Origin: Cyrtodaria siliqua
Lineage: Eukaryota; Mollusca; Bivalvia; Adapedonta; Hiatellidae
DNA length: 64,000 nucleotides
Direction of reading: 5' to 3'
Assembly (NCBI GenBank): GCA_037043455.1
Contig: JAWPHD010001231.1
Coordinates: 186,001-250,000 of the forward strand
Below are positions 13,819 through 25,519 of the stretch, in pieces. A program made the translations under genes and the position numbers. The number at the start of each line of letters is the position of its first letter. The stretch's first letter is position 1. The notes under the pieces are model-generated. The model saw nothing but the letters and a program-made list of their open reading frames with translations. It made no database searches and had not been told where the DNA came from.

Positions 13819-14925
13819 ATAACTATAGGGTCGGCTGCTTGTGTAGGAAAATGTTTACAGCAGCTATTTTAGTTGACAGACAGGCTGTGTGCAGCAGTGG
13901 TACTTTGATAGGCCCCTCCTACAGATATTTACTACCGAGGCAGTAAATGTTGGGGGTTTAAAATGTCAGTTCCTGAAACAATACAAGTTGACAAATTGCT
14001 GCAATTTTACATCAAGTCCACCTCCAATGTGTAGTTTCTGCAGCTAGCTATCAGGTATTAAAGGGAGTACATCAGGTTTTGGGGCCTACTTTGTTTAAAA
14101 CATAATAAAATATAAAATTATCAATTTAAAGCGTGAAGTAGTTCATAAATATAGATGGAACATTAATAGCTCCTATAATACACCGTAACAAAAATTATAA
14201 TTTACAACATTCTTTAAGTCCATAGAGTATGCACTTTGCATACTGTTCATTATAGACTTTACCTAATCAATTACGTTAATGCTGTAGTCACATTCAGTTT
14301 TTAAATGTTTGAATCCTGATAATAATGCAGGAGCTTTATAAATGATGAACTTTTTGTGTTGTTTTAATCCAGGAATTTTATTGCATGCCACATTGGTGTT
14401 AACTGAACTATTAATAGATGCATCAACATTCAAAATTTGAAGCATTACCATACACATGTAGACTGTTTTTGGGTAGGATTGCAAATTTATTCAAAATCCG
14501 GTCTATGGAATGGCAATGCCTGTCCATCCAACAATATTTGCATTTAACTCCATTGATGGAAAACTAAGAATGCTACCCTACTGAATGCTGACAACAGTGC
14601 TTGACCTCGTTAACAATTACTATGAAAAAGACTATGATAGTGGACCTTTGGAAATGGCTGAACACGATAAATACGAAACAGTAGTGAAATATGCTTGAAA
14701 CGATTCACGCCCTCTAGCCCCGGGTTGAGCAGAACTCAATATTCATAAAATCAATAGCACAGAATTTTAACCGTCGAATTATAAACCCTTGGTTTTTCAA
14801 GATGAAGATCGCTTGAAACATGTATGTTGGACACGTCACTTTAGGCGAGACATCATGTTGCTCGCAACTCTTGTTCATCTGATCTTTACCAGCTTTATTA
14901 ATGAAAGCACAGATTTGAAAACCAG
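13819..14925. other. No recognisable feature
   Basis: AT-rich sequence with short frames only. I see no conserved protein, RNA gene or transposon end. Confidence 0.4.
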
Positions 14926-15872
14926 ACAAATCATATCAGTAACACAAGAGTTATGGCCCTTGATTTAGTTCACATGTTTTATATAGATTTATATAGGGAA
15001 ACACTTCAAAAATCTTTTTCTCTGAAACTACAAGAGCCAAATCTTTAATATTTTTTATTTACCATTAGCTTATTATTCTCTACCAAGTTTATTTAAATGA
15101 TAACCCTAGGGTCATTGGCCCCGCCCCGGAGGTCACATGTTCTACATAGACTTGTATAGGAAAAAACTTTAAAAATCTTCTTCTCTGAAACAACAAGAGT
15201 CAAAGGTTTAATATTTTGTATTTAAACTCAGCTTATGGTCTTCTACCAAGTTTGTTCAAATGGTGATCCTGGGGTCAAATTTGGACCCACCCCTGGGTCA
15301 CATTCAAACATGGTGTGAGTGTTTATATTTGTTTTAAACCTAGCCAAACTATCTCTTGTTCTAATTTGGTATGGTTATTTAGGGACCCGAGGCACAACAT
15401 AATTATAAAAAATGACTTTTGACCACCTGCATAAAGGGGCCCCTCTACAGGGGTACAATCTTGGGAACTTATTATAACAGAGTTTCTGCTTTGTGATGCT
15501 AACATCTTCCATACCCTTTGAGATTTCATGTTCATGTGTGGTGTATTTCTTAGTTAAGGATGTGTAAATGCACAATAAGTTTTCGTATGTTGGCTCCATC
15601 TGCTGGGGCCCCTAGGAGTTAATCGGGTAATAAAAATAAACATTTAATATCTTGTCTAAATGTGAATGCATTTCTGAAGTAGAGTAAAGGGGCCCCACTA
15701 CATGAGTACAACTTGAGGAACTTGCTGTAATTTATATGTTCGACTGCCCTTTTGCTAAATGCAGGGCCAAAGGGTTTTGTCACAAGTGCCACAAGAACTA
15801 ATATTCTCCCCACAACCACAGACTCCATATAGCCAGTAGAGCGATACAGACCCTCATGGGCCTCATGTTGTG
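14926..15872. repeat. Mosaic of decayed tandem repeats ending in a GGCC-type 3' terminus
   Basis: The first 380 bp resemble the arrays at 350-1500 and 3350-4540. The segment 15,360-15,720 resembles 1590-2700. At 15,831-15,872 the sequence AGCCAGTAGAGCG followed by a CCCTCATGGG hairpin and CCTCATGTT is a decayed 3' end of the element type found intact at 29,898-32,157. Confidence 0.55.
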
Positions 15873-16289
15873 GTGTTCGCTCAATAACTTAAACATCCAT
15901 CTTGATGAGACTTGGGGGACAATGTTTATGGCCGTAATATCTCGGCCATGTTCGATAACTAGCGAGATCGTGCAAATAATGCTTGAGTTATTGCCCTTGG
16001 ATTGTTAATACCATACCAAAAGTGATAACGATTCCGTTGATAAAATCTGCCTTTGACAGGCGTATATTCTATCAATTTGACACTCTTGTTACTGTTGCAA
16101 GTGTTGATAGTTGACAAACTTCATCAGATGAGAGATTCACGGCCATTTAGCCCTTTTGTCTTTATGCCTGAAGACGTTACCTTCTCTAAGTTTAACACTG
16201 AATTGCTGAATTGGATATATTTAGATTATATATTCTTTTACATTTCACAGAGAAATTAGTATACATAGATAATTTTCATTTACTTTTCA

Positions 16290-16417
16290 GAGAGAAGTTG
16301 GCCTACATCACAACAGTGAACATGCAGGTTCCAGTCATCCCTTCTGATGATGCGGCTGGTCAACCTGATGAGATCAGGATGCAAGAACTGATGAAGGATG
16401 GACGCATTGGACACGAG
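16290..16417 (+). other. Possible isolated coding exon
   Basis: An open stretch of about 43 codons is preceded by a pyrimidine-rich tract ending TTACTTTTCAG and followed by GAG^GTGTGA, so it could be an internal exon. The translation is hydrophilic and of non-repetitive composition, running from EKLAYITTVNMQVP to MKDGRIGHE, unlike the surrounding repeat-derived frames. I do not recognise the family. No neighbouring exon of the same gene could be identified, so it may be chance or a relict. Confidence 0.25.
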
Positions 16418-16684
16418 GTGTGAGACAGGACAATTATCATAAATACCCTGATATATGATTGATTGTGAGGCGTTTTAATAACTCGTCGATAAAAAAGTGA
16501 GGGTTTCCGGATAATGAATTTGCTGAGGCAGATAAGCATCATGGTTTGATGGGATGAGTTTCTGGACAAAATCATGCTGCAAATGAGGTTTACATCTTTG
16601 TTAGCTCTGTTAAGCTTGAGATTTAAAGACTGCATAGCTTGCAGCTTCCCTGTTCTATGGTGGAACAAATAATAAAAAGGATCA

Positions 16685-17710
16685 TTAAAATAGTAACAGA
16701 AATAATCATGAGATAGTAACAGAAATGATCATTGAGAGAAAAAGAGGATTATTGAGACAGTAACAGATATGATCATTGAGAGAAAAACAGGATTATTGAG
16801 ACAGTAACAGATATGATCATTGAGACAGTAACAGAGAAATGATCATTGAGACAGAAACAAATGTGATCATTGATGCGATAACAGAAATGATCATTGAGAC
16901 AGAAACAAATATGATCATTGAGGCAGTAACAAAGTGATCATTGAGACAGAAACAAATATGATCATTGAGGTGGTAACATAAGTGAAAATTGAGACAGAAA
17001 CAAATATGATCATTGAGGCGGTAACAGAATGATGATTGAGACAGTATCAGAACAGAAAGGATTATTGAGACAATAACAGGATCATTGGGACAGTAACAGG
17101 ATCATTGAGACAGTAACAGAACAGATGTGATTATTGAAACAATAACAGGATCATTGAGACAGTAACAGAAATGATCATTGAGACAATAACAGAACAGAAA
17201 TGATTACTGAGACAGTAACAGGATCATTGAAACAATAACAGAAACGATCATTGAGACAGTAACAGAAATGATCATTGAGACAATAACAGAACAGAAATGA
17301 TTACTGAGACAGTAACAGGATCATTGAAACAATAACAGAAATGATCATTGAGACAAAATTGAGACAGTAACAGGATCATTGAGACAGAAACAGAAACGAT
17401 CATTGAGACAGTAACATAAATGATCAAGTAACAGAAATGATCATTGAGACAGTAACATAAATGATCAAGTAACAGAAATGATAATTGAGACAGTAACAGG
17501 ATCATTGAGACATTAACAGAAATGATAATTGAGACAATAACAGAAATGATCATTGAGGCAATAACAGGATCATTGAGAAAGTAACAAAAGATCATTGAGA
17601 CGGTAACAGAAATGATCATTGAGACAATAACAGAAATGATCTTTGAGACAATAACAGGATCATTGAGACAGTAAGAAATGTGATTATTGAGACAGTAACA
17701 AATAGGATCA
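16685..17710. repeat. Minisatellite, unit about 24 bp
   Basis: About 40 imperfect copies of GATCATTGAGACAGTAACAG plus AAAT, with shorter variants that drop AAAT. A few further copies appear at 17,876-17,935. The 157-codon minus-strand frame across it is a repeat translation and not a gene. Confidence 0.9.
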
Positions 17711-18335
17711 GAGATCTCCGAGGCTAAGCCGAAGGTGATAATCAATATCCGGTGTTCAACATTCTTACTACCCTCTCATGAATGTAATATTTTATTTTAT
17801 TATACGGAAATCCCCTGGGGCCAAAATAAGGTACAGATTTCTCTTTGCCGGATTTTCTTTTTTTTTCTTAAAAAAACAGTAACAGTAACAGGATCATTGA
17901 GACAGTAACAGATATAATCATTGATACAGTTACAGATGTTTCATAGATTAAAATAAGCCTTTTGATATGTGGAACGATGTGGTAAGAGCAACAGTCTATT
18001 AGCCAGCCAACCATGAAGCCGTCTTTTGCACGGCCGTTTCTGAAATATTGCGGCCAATATTTGGTGGGGTGAGTAGGGTAAAGTTTTTTGTTTTTTTTTT
18101 TTGCTAACCAACATGTCCAACAACCTCTTACTTTCTCAATATTTTATATTTTGTATACATTTAAAGAAGAAAGATGATCTAAAATGTACCTTTTTCATCC
18201 TTATCTTTAAAAATAATTTGCTCCAGAGACACTGACTTAGTGCGCATTGACTCTTTGCGGGTGTTAACACATTATTTTGCACACCCAAGTCTTGAATTTC
18301 TAATACACCAAAGAGCAATGATGTACAGCATGAAC

Positions 18336-18775
18336 AATTGCTTGATATCCATATAAAATCAGAATTGTGAACAATTGCTTGATATTCATATAAAATCAGG
18401 ATTGGGAACAATTCCTTGATATTCATATAAAATCAGGATTGTGAACAATTGCTTGATATTCATATAAATCAGAATTGTGAACAATTGCTTGATATTCATA
18501 TTAAACTAGGATTGTGAACACTTGCTTGATATTCATATTAAACTAGGATTGTGAACAATTTCTTGATATCAGTGTAAAATCAAGAGTGTGAACTATTGCT
18601 TGATATCAATGTAAAATCAAGATTGTGAACAATTTCTTGATATCAATGTAAAATCAAGATGTGAACAATTTCTTGATATCAATGTGAAATCAAGATTGTG
18701 AACAATTGCTTGATATCAATGTGAAATCAAGATTGTGAACAATTGCTTGATATCCATGTAAATTCAGGATTTTAA
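18336..18775. repeat. Minisatellite, unit about 37 bp
   Basis: About 12 copies of TTGTGAACAATTGCTTGATA followed by TTCATATAAAATCAGGA. The left copies carry 'attcatataaaatcagga' and the right copies 'atcaatgtaaaatcaaga', showing two subfamilies that expanded separately. Confidence 0.9.
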
Positions 18776-19109
18776 AACTAACCATAAGGATCAAAGTCAC
18801 AACTAAATTTATCCTTAATAAAGTTTACTTTGTTGCAACTGTTTTGTTCATAGTTACAATTCTGAAATTTTGCCAATCGAGACAACTTTAAAAAGCACTG
18901 AGTGGGCCACATTTAAAAAAGAAGCAGTGTTGAAACATTTCTTGACAAAAGTAGAGAAACAATCAACTGATAATTAATACTTAGCTTTCGATGGAAATGA
19001 ACTTTTCTAGCTCTACATTTGGCCAGTACATGTTAGTATACCCTTCTCCTGTAAATTCTTGTCCCTAAACGGATTGATCTGTTTTAATATTTTAAAAGCT
19101 ACATAAAGT

Positions 19110-19460
19110 GTACGTAATAGCTCACTAAAAGCTAGCAGTATTGGCACCTGCGTATATGCAGTTTTGCGCAGATATACAAAAAAAAGTACAAAAACTGAAC
19201 ATTTACAAACAAGCTGAGTAATAGCTTCGTAAAATGCAGCTTTTATGAAGTTCTGTGGAAAAGCTGCGTAAAACGCTTTACGAAGGTGCACCGCCAGCTT
19301 TTATGTAGTTCTGCATAAATGCTTCGTAAAGCCTCGTAAACGCAGCTTTTACGAAGGTGTAAAAGCCTGATAAACGCAGCTTTACAAAGATCAGCATAAA
19401 AGCTTCATAAATGCAGCTATTATGAAGGTGTGCATAAAAGCTTCGTCTTTTATATGTCAC
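19110..19460. repeat. Degenerate repeats of GCAGCTTTTA/CGAAG type
   Basis: Many copies of CGCAGCTTTTACGAAGGTG and its inverse TTCGTAAA/GCTTCGT are interspersed over 350 bp, giving repeated AFYEAF-like phrases in the minus-strand frames. A similar composition recurs at 61,730-62,040. This may be the decayed end of a foldback-type element. Confidence 0.45.
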
Positions 19461-19583
19461 TTTCACTAAAGAGTTCAGTTAAGGCTCCATGAAAACCATA
19501 GAAAAACACAGGAATAGATGGACGAAACGATGCACTATGCAATAAGCAGTACAGGTCTTTCATCCGTAGTGCTTGGAACTTAA

Positions 19584-20027
19584 AAGGTCTCACTACACAG
19601 TACACTTTTACTATGTTGGCCTATATCAATAAAGTTTACTGGGCCATTTCGAACCTAAAGTTTCCAAGCTTGATGAAACACAGTCATTTGCCCACACAAA
19701 AAGTACAAAATATGGTACGTTGACGAGGTTTTTTTTTTTAATTGGAGTGGTGGCATCCTTTGCACTATTTTGGGCTTTTACTCCAGAGTTTGTACCAGAA
19801 TTCCTACACTGCTTCAACCCCCATAAAACTGTCATATTCTGGTGCCAGTGTCGTCTAATAGCTGCACATCCAATTTTAGACTGTGTTCATCTCACCTGCA
19901 ACAGCAATACATATATCTGTCAGCAATTATTAAAATATTTAAAACCGAACAACACACTACTATTTTTTATGACGCAAGTTTTATCCTACCGTGGCTTTCA
20001 AGGGAGCTAACTGTGTAGTGAGACCTT
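19584..20027. mobile_element. MITE-like element with 17 bp perfect inverted ends
   Basis: AAGGTCTCACTACACAG at 19,584-19,600 is exactly inverted as CTGTGTAGTGAGACCTT at 20,011-20,027. The 444 bp between has no convincing protein; a 96-codon frame has no recognisable domain. No clear target duplication is visible, so the superfamily is not assigned. Confidence 0.5.
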
Positions 20028-21376
20028 CAAGGATGGTGATAAATTACAAACAATCATTGTTTAAAGCATTATAGTTTATATAGACTAAAATCTAGGTCAC
20101 ATCTTATTTGAGCAGCCAAAGGTTAAACAATACATGGAAATAACAGATTAGGCCAAAGCAAATAATACATGTGGTTCAGGTTACATTGGGGAAAAAATGA
20201 GGGTCGGTAAAAACTTTGAAAAATTCTTTTTTTTATGGAGACATATTTTTTAACTGCGAGTAGGTCTTGCTTGTTACCTTCTTACTTCCTCTATCATGCT
20301 AGTGTTCGTAAATATATGCCGTCAAAATGAAGGTATTTCTCAAATTGGGGCTGAGGAAGCCACCGATCCTGCATTGTGATGAATATTGTCTTTACCGGAG
20401 TTGCAACCCTATCTTTTTAGGGAAAAAATTAGGGTTGGCTGAAATGGCCAAAACATCTAGGGTCAGTCAGGTAACCGGAACCACACATTATTTTATTTGG
20501 CCATAAGTCATTGTTTAGTTCGGTAGCTTATTAGATGCGAACAAGCATATTTTAAGACTTAGCAAAGCGAGGCAAGTAAATGCAGTGAGCCCCAACTCTT
20601 TCAGAAAGTATCACCCTATTATTTACCAAAAGATTTAATGTATAAGTTTTGTTTTCATTAAATTATGGAAGTAAGTAAAATGAGTTCACTCTGTAATCTA
20701 TTTATGTTCTCTCCTATTATCGCCATTTATCCCATAAAAAAAAAGGAAATATATAACGTCAAGTTTAATTTGAACTCTCAGCAACCTTGTTGTGTGACCT
20801 ACAGAAAATTCATGACGGTGGATGAAATACACATTGTGTAACCCGCGAAATAAATGGTTCATATTCGGTTTTGGCAAACTTGACATTTGACATTACTGAC
20901 CCCAAAAGCGATAAATTCCTCCTTTCACCAAGGGCGATGTACTTAAGACGTTTCGTAAATGCAGGTGTTATACTTCCAGAGTTATCCCACAGAGTGCATA
21001 TGCCGATATGACCTGTAACTTACTGACCCCAAAAGCAATAGGGTTCCTCCTCTCACCAAAGACAATGATGTCTAATGAGGGTGGGTGTTATACCTCTGGA
21101 GTAATCGTGCAGAATGTGGGTCTCGTGAATATTTTTTTCCTAGGACGTCTCTGGTACGTTCTGGAGGACACTTCGACCATGTTATACCACCATAGAATTC
21201 GTATTATTGGCACTATATATATATATAAAAAAAAAATAATATTTTTAACAAGCGAGCGAGAAGAAAATATTTTGGTATTAAATCCAGGGGCATGGTCGTC
21301 GGAATAAAGTGGGGTTATATGTGATTTTTAACGATTTTCTGGTCGTTATAAAGCATGATTGCAAGACAGAATTAAG
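20028..21376. other. No gene; one diverged two-copy repeat
   Basis: TTACTGACCCCAAAAGC occurs at about 20,892 and 21,021, followed in both by CCTCCT(T/C)TCACCAA, indicating a two-copy repeat of about 129 bp. A short TA/A-rich run lies at 21,220-21,245. Otherwise nothing recognisable. Confidence 0.45.
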
Positions 21377-22971
21377 TTAGCAAACACTGATTAAAGACAC
21401 ATGATATTTTTTCAATTTATTTTGTTTTCTGAATCTTAAGGCCAAAGCAATTTTTCTATGTCCGGGAGAATCCCACAATCGCAGAATATCCGTGCGGTCA
21501 ACTGGAATGTTTTTATGAACAAACATTAAAGCCAAACCATTAAGACGAGAGTCTAACATGGTTGATCGTGTCCAAGGTTTGAGTCTTCTTAAAGCTCTGA
21601 AACTACGTTTGCACGAACAGGAACCCACAGGCAAACTTAAAATTAACTGAAATATTGCATTAATGTTCGGGAAGTAGTTTTCGTCGCACAGTTCAAATCC
21701 TTCTTGGAGAGACACAGGTTTCTTAATTTTTTCATTAGTATGTTTCCATCTTATAACTTCGGTTTCAAATTGGCTTATCATAGGAAGGTCATGTGAAAAT
21801 GTTTGTTTGATTTTGTCTTCAATGCTGTTCGTAAGGTGGTCATGATTTCCTAATAACAAATACGTTCCCTCTAAAACGTCTTCCAGTTGTTCAGGAAACC
21901 GAGAAGTAAGGTGCTGTATTAAGTGGTCTAAAAATGGATAGAAAATATTAAGCTTAAAATGGTCAGCAGCTGCACTGATGTATTTTCACCGGCATTTGCC
22001 CTGTGTTTTTGTCTACCATCGATCCGTGGTTTCCCTGGCACTACGTTTATTTGTGCAGCTATTCTCACTGACCTGTCATAAATCTTTTCAAACGAGTCGG
22101 ATTTGGATCTTATAGTATCAGCAAGATTGTTAGCTTCAATGTGAGCCCGTAACAAGTCACAATCTTTGGCTTGCAAGTTCACAGACAGTGGCCTTATAAA
22201 TGCCAATATATATTGCGTCAAGCATGCCACAACAATAAACTCGAAGCTCTCCATTGACCTTAAATAACTTGACGCATCAGAAGCTGCCTGACCAGATGAT
22301 TCATCCCTAATATAACTAAGAGCGTCGTATATATGTTCATAATGAACTAATAGGGTGCTAATGGAGTCTACTCTTGATAACCATCTCGTATCCGAGCGTG
22401 TAGGTAGAGTCTGCTTTTTTGAAGCACATTGAAATATTCCTCCTCACACTCTGGTGCATCGGCTAAAAGGTCGGACACTGCGCAGTTAGCTGATATGTGT
22501 CTAGTTAGAACAGTTTTTCGTTTTGCGGAGTTGTGAAAAAAGAAAGAAAGTTGTTGAAATGTGTTCTTGAAATTGCGAATCTGTGGAACCTGACTGCATG
22601 ATTAGACAATTACTAGGTTTAAACAATGGCTCTTACAATGCGTAAAGTACTTAGCATGTGGATAAAGGGCAGTTATCCGAGGCTGAACGCCACTCACTTT
22701 GCCACTCATTGTCGATGCACCATCAAATCCTTTGAAGTTTCCCTCGCCACTTGGTTAGGTCTAGGTTCCATTGTTGTAGGCTTTCAATATGCTTAATTGT
22801 AATAGTTTCGGCATTAGTCTTGGGCAGTTCCACAAAACATGAAATCTTCACAGATTTCCTTACCCACATTTGCCTCAGTGTCTGTGGTATAAATGTAAGA
22901 TTGTAGTCATTTAAATTTTCAGAAGTCGATCTTATTATTTTTATTGCTTTTTTTTTTTTTTTGCCCTGCAA
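21377..22971 (-). pseudogene. hAT-superfamily (DUF4371/ZMYM-THAP-like) transposase pseudogene
   Basis: Read on the minus strand, fragments follow in the order of a DUF4371-hAT transposase. First is a stretch with CFVELPKTNAETIT; next, in another frame, GFDGASTMSGK and HCKSHCLNLV (about 22,720-22,620); then a middle region; last the C-terminal hAT dimerisation part with FPNINAIFQLILSLPVGSCS, CKRSFRALRRLK and RLNGLALMFVHKNI (about 21,690-21,520). Frames change at least near 22,730, 22,610 and 21,930, and stops are present, so the gene is dead. Families of this type include the 52 kDa repressor-like proteins, which are domesticated or active hAT transposases. No inverted repeats were identified at its edges. 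Confidence 0.75.
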
Positions 22972-23040
22972 ATTTTAACAGAGGCAGCTGCCTCGGTGTG
23001 CCTCAGTGTGGCTACGGCGCTGCAAAACTAATTGAGTTAT

Positions 23041-23703
23041 ATAATCATTCATGGTCAAGTGGAACACCCCCGAAGAATGGAGTGAGTCTCTCATTATCTC
23101 AATCCTGAAAATGGGGAAAGGTCAAACCAGCTCCCATCATCGTACAGACCCATATCTCTGACCCCCGTATTATCAAAAATAATGCAAAAAATGATTAAAC
23201 CCAGGTTAATAGCCCATGTAGAAACTAATGGTCTAATGTCACCATAACAATAAGGGTGCAGACCAAATCACTCATGCACCGATCATCTAGTATGTTTAGA
23301 ACATGACGGCAGGCTAGCACAACTTGAAAATAAATACTTAATTATTATCTATCTTTATGGATCTCAGTAATGCTTTCGACATTCACTGGAATAAGGGAGC
23401 CCTCATGCTAATGTATTCGCTAGGAATAAGGGGAAGATTATTAAAATGGCTAAGCGTTTTTTTAATGGAAAGAAAAATCAAAGTCAGAGTAAATGGTCAA
23501 ACATCAGATACCAAAATAGCAGAAAACGGCTGTCCACAGAGTAGCGTATTATCCCCCATCATATTCTGCATATACATGAATACCCTCAAAATAGCGGTAA
23601 CAGTGCACAACGAAACTGTCAAAACCCGTCAAAACCCGTCAAAATCATACCGAATTAGCCCAATATGTCGACGACGGAGCCATGTGGATCAAATCTGGGA
23701 ACC
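23041..23703 (+). pseudogene. RNase H-bearing LINE, segment 1 (reverse transcriptase fingers/palm)
   Basis: Translation shows the start of a non-LTR reverse transcriptase: WSESLIISILK, a broken YRPISLTPVLSKIMQKMI region, then MDLSNAFDIHWNKGALM (core motif with F-D), NGCPQSSVLSPIIFCIYMN, and finally the catalytic YVDD box at about 23,655-23,666, followed by GAMWIKSGN. Several stops and frame changes before 23,350 show decay. The sequence stops abruptly after the YVDD box at a 9.3 kb insertion and continues in the same frame at 33,028. No endonuclease domain is visible upstream, so the copy is probably 5'-truncated. Confidence 0.8.
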
Positions 23704-24286
23704 CCCCTTACCAAATGAGAAGGTTTGCTGCAAGGTTGCTGCAAGGTTGCAGCGAACAATTTTGTTCGCCAGAACAATTCTTAATTGTTCGCCAATGTTC
23801 GCCACTAGCGGTGATGTTCCCGCAAACACCATGGTAATCTTTGGCGAATTTGCCGCAAACTCGCTAAAAAGTTATACATTCGCCAGAAGTTCGCCAGAAA
23901 CATTTATTTATTTGGAACGTTCGCCATAACATCACCACAAACTTACTTGCAGTTTTTTTGTTCGCCACCACATTGCGACAAACTTTACCATTCCGATTTT
24001 TTTTTATTGCACGCCGTAACATCGCCACAAACTTTTCAATTCAGATTTGCCGTTTCTTTATTCGCCATAAGATCACGACAAACTTTTCCATTCTGATCTG
24101 CTTTATCTCCGTTCGCCAAAACTTCATCACAAAGCTTAAACTTTATACAGATTTTTGTTATTTCTTCTATGTTACTTACTCAAGTAAAATGTACTCAAGT
24201 AAAATGTGGATTTTATGTCAAAGGACCACTTAACAAGTTATTTTGCTAAGTACATGTATAAAACTTTTAGTGGATCCTTATTTTTT

Positions 24287-24600
24287 CAGTCGGTTAAGCA
24301 CGGCGGATTTGTAACCGGAGGCCCCGGGTTCAATCCTCCATGGTTCTACTGAGTTTCGTCGGTGTGTTCTTGGGCAAGACACTTTCCCTAGCTTAGCCTC
24401 GTCCATCGGATGGGGACGTAAACAGTCCCGTGTATCGGTCTATCCTCCGAGCATGTTAAAGAACCATAGGAATCTATTCGATATAAGAGTAGGGCACGGT
24501 TCCCGGATTCCTATGTATTCTTCCCCTCTCTCTGGGGCGGCTCTAAATAACCTATACTGTGTTGATGAGCCGTTAAACAACATTCAATTCAATTCAATTA
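24287..24600 (+). mobile_element. tRNA-derived SINE (Thr-like head)
   Basis: The head resembles a tRNA: TCGGTTAAGCACGGCGG near the A-box position, an anticodon-loop-like TTTGTAA, and a clear B box GGGTTCAATCC at 24,326-24,336. The tail ends TTGATGAGCCGTTAAACAAC followed by the short repeat CAATT. This matches Pol III SINEs common in molluscs. Family name not assigned; similarity to RUDI/Meta-type SINEs is a guess. Confidence 0.75.
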
Positions 24601-25515
24601 TTTTTTCAAAAAAAGCCAAAATATGTATTTATTGTGTTGCAAGAACATTTTTAAATTCCAAACATCATGATAACTCCAACATTTAAAACCAGAACAATTA
24701 AAATTGTGTCCCAAGTGCAAAATGATATATCAATATTACTCTGCATTAACATGACCATGATGACAAGTCAGTTTAATAGTTTAAGTCATTGTGAATTATT
24801 ATATAGGAACTATCTCCAAATTTAACAAATATAAAATCTACTTTGAAATTTTAGCACAGTCATACTTTAAATAACATATATTTAAAAGTCAAAAAATGAC
24901 AAAGATAATTAATTCTTAATATCAGAATAATATAAGTGTAACAGTTATGATAGATTTGGGGGGAAATTAAGCTGGATAATCTTGCTGACTGGGTCAGTTA
25001 ATTATTATTACCAGGTAGTATGCAATTTCCTTTGATCTCATGCAGTATCATGCAGTATCCTGCAGAGATTATTCTATTAGAAACACATGTTTTCAAGAAA
25101 TTGTGGTATTTTTGCATAAATAACCAGTTATCATGTGTCTATATAGGCAATGGTGTGTTGTCAACAGTGTACTATTTTCAATGAAATTGTAACAATTTAA
25201 AACAATGAATTTGAATGAGTTTATTTGAGTGCACTCATCTCCTGCCAGGAGAACCCCCCATACACAAGACCTACACACCCAGATAAACCAAACCAAAAAC
25301 TCCGAACCGCCCCCTAATCCCAAAAAGTCGAAATTTTTGTATTTTTCATCTGGTTAGGTAACAGTCGCCTGGAACTTTCGGAATCAGCCCCAGACCATCA
25401 TCAGACCCATAACCTGACCTCCATTGGTAAATATTTATATTTATGTTTGTGGGTCTGTCCTAAGGGTCTGGTGCTGATTCTAAGATTATATATCCTGGGG
25501 CACCAAGTGCCTATT
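24601..25515. other. No recognisable feature
   Basis: AT-rich sequence inside the 9.3 kb insertion. The short frames have no domain. I see no RNA gene. Confidence 0.4.
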
Positions 25516-25519
25516 GGAC

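Noticed and set aside
17272..17745. 157-codon minus-strand frame rich in Ile/Ser/Val that looks like a membrane protein
   Set aside because: It is a translation of the 24 bp minisatellite, with no independent support.
16690..18780. CRISPR-like regular repeats
   Set aside because: The units are contiguous tandem repeats with no unique spacers, and the DNA is eukaryotic.
24287..24345. Functional tRNA-Thr gene
   Set aside because: Only the head is tRNA-like; there is no acceptor stem pairing, and a SINE body and CAATT tail follow.
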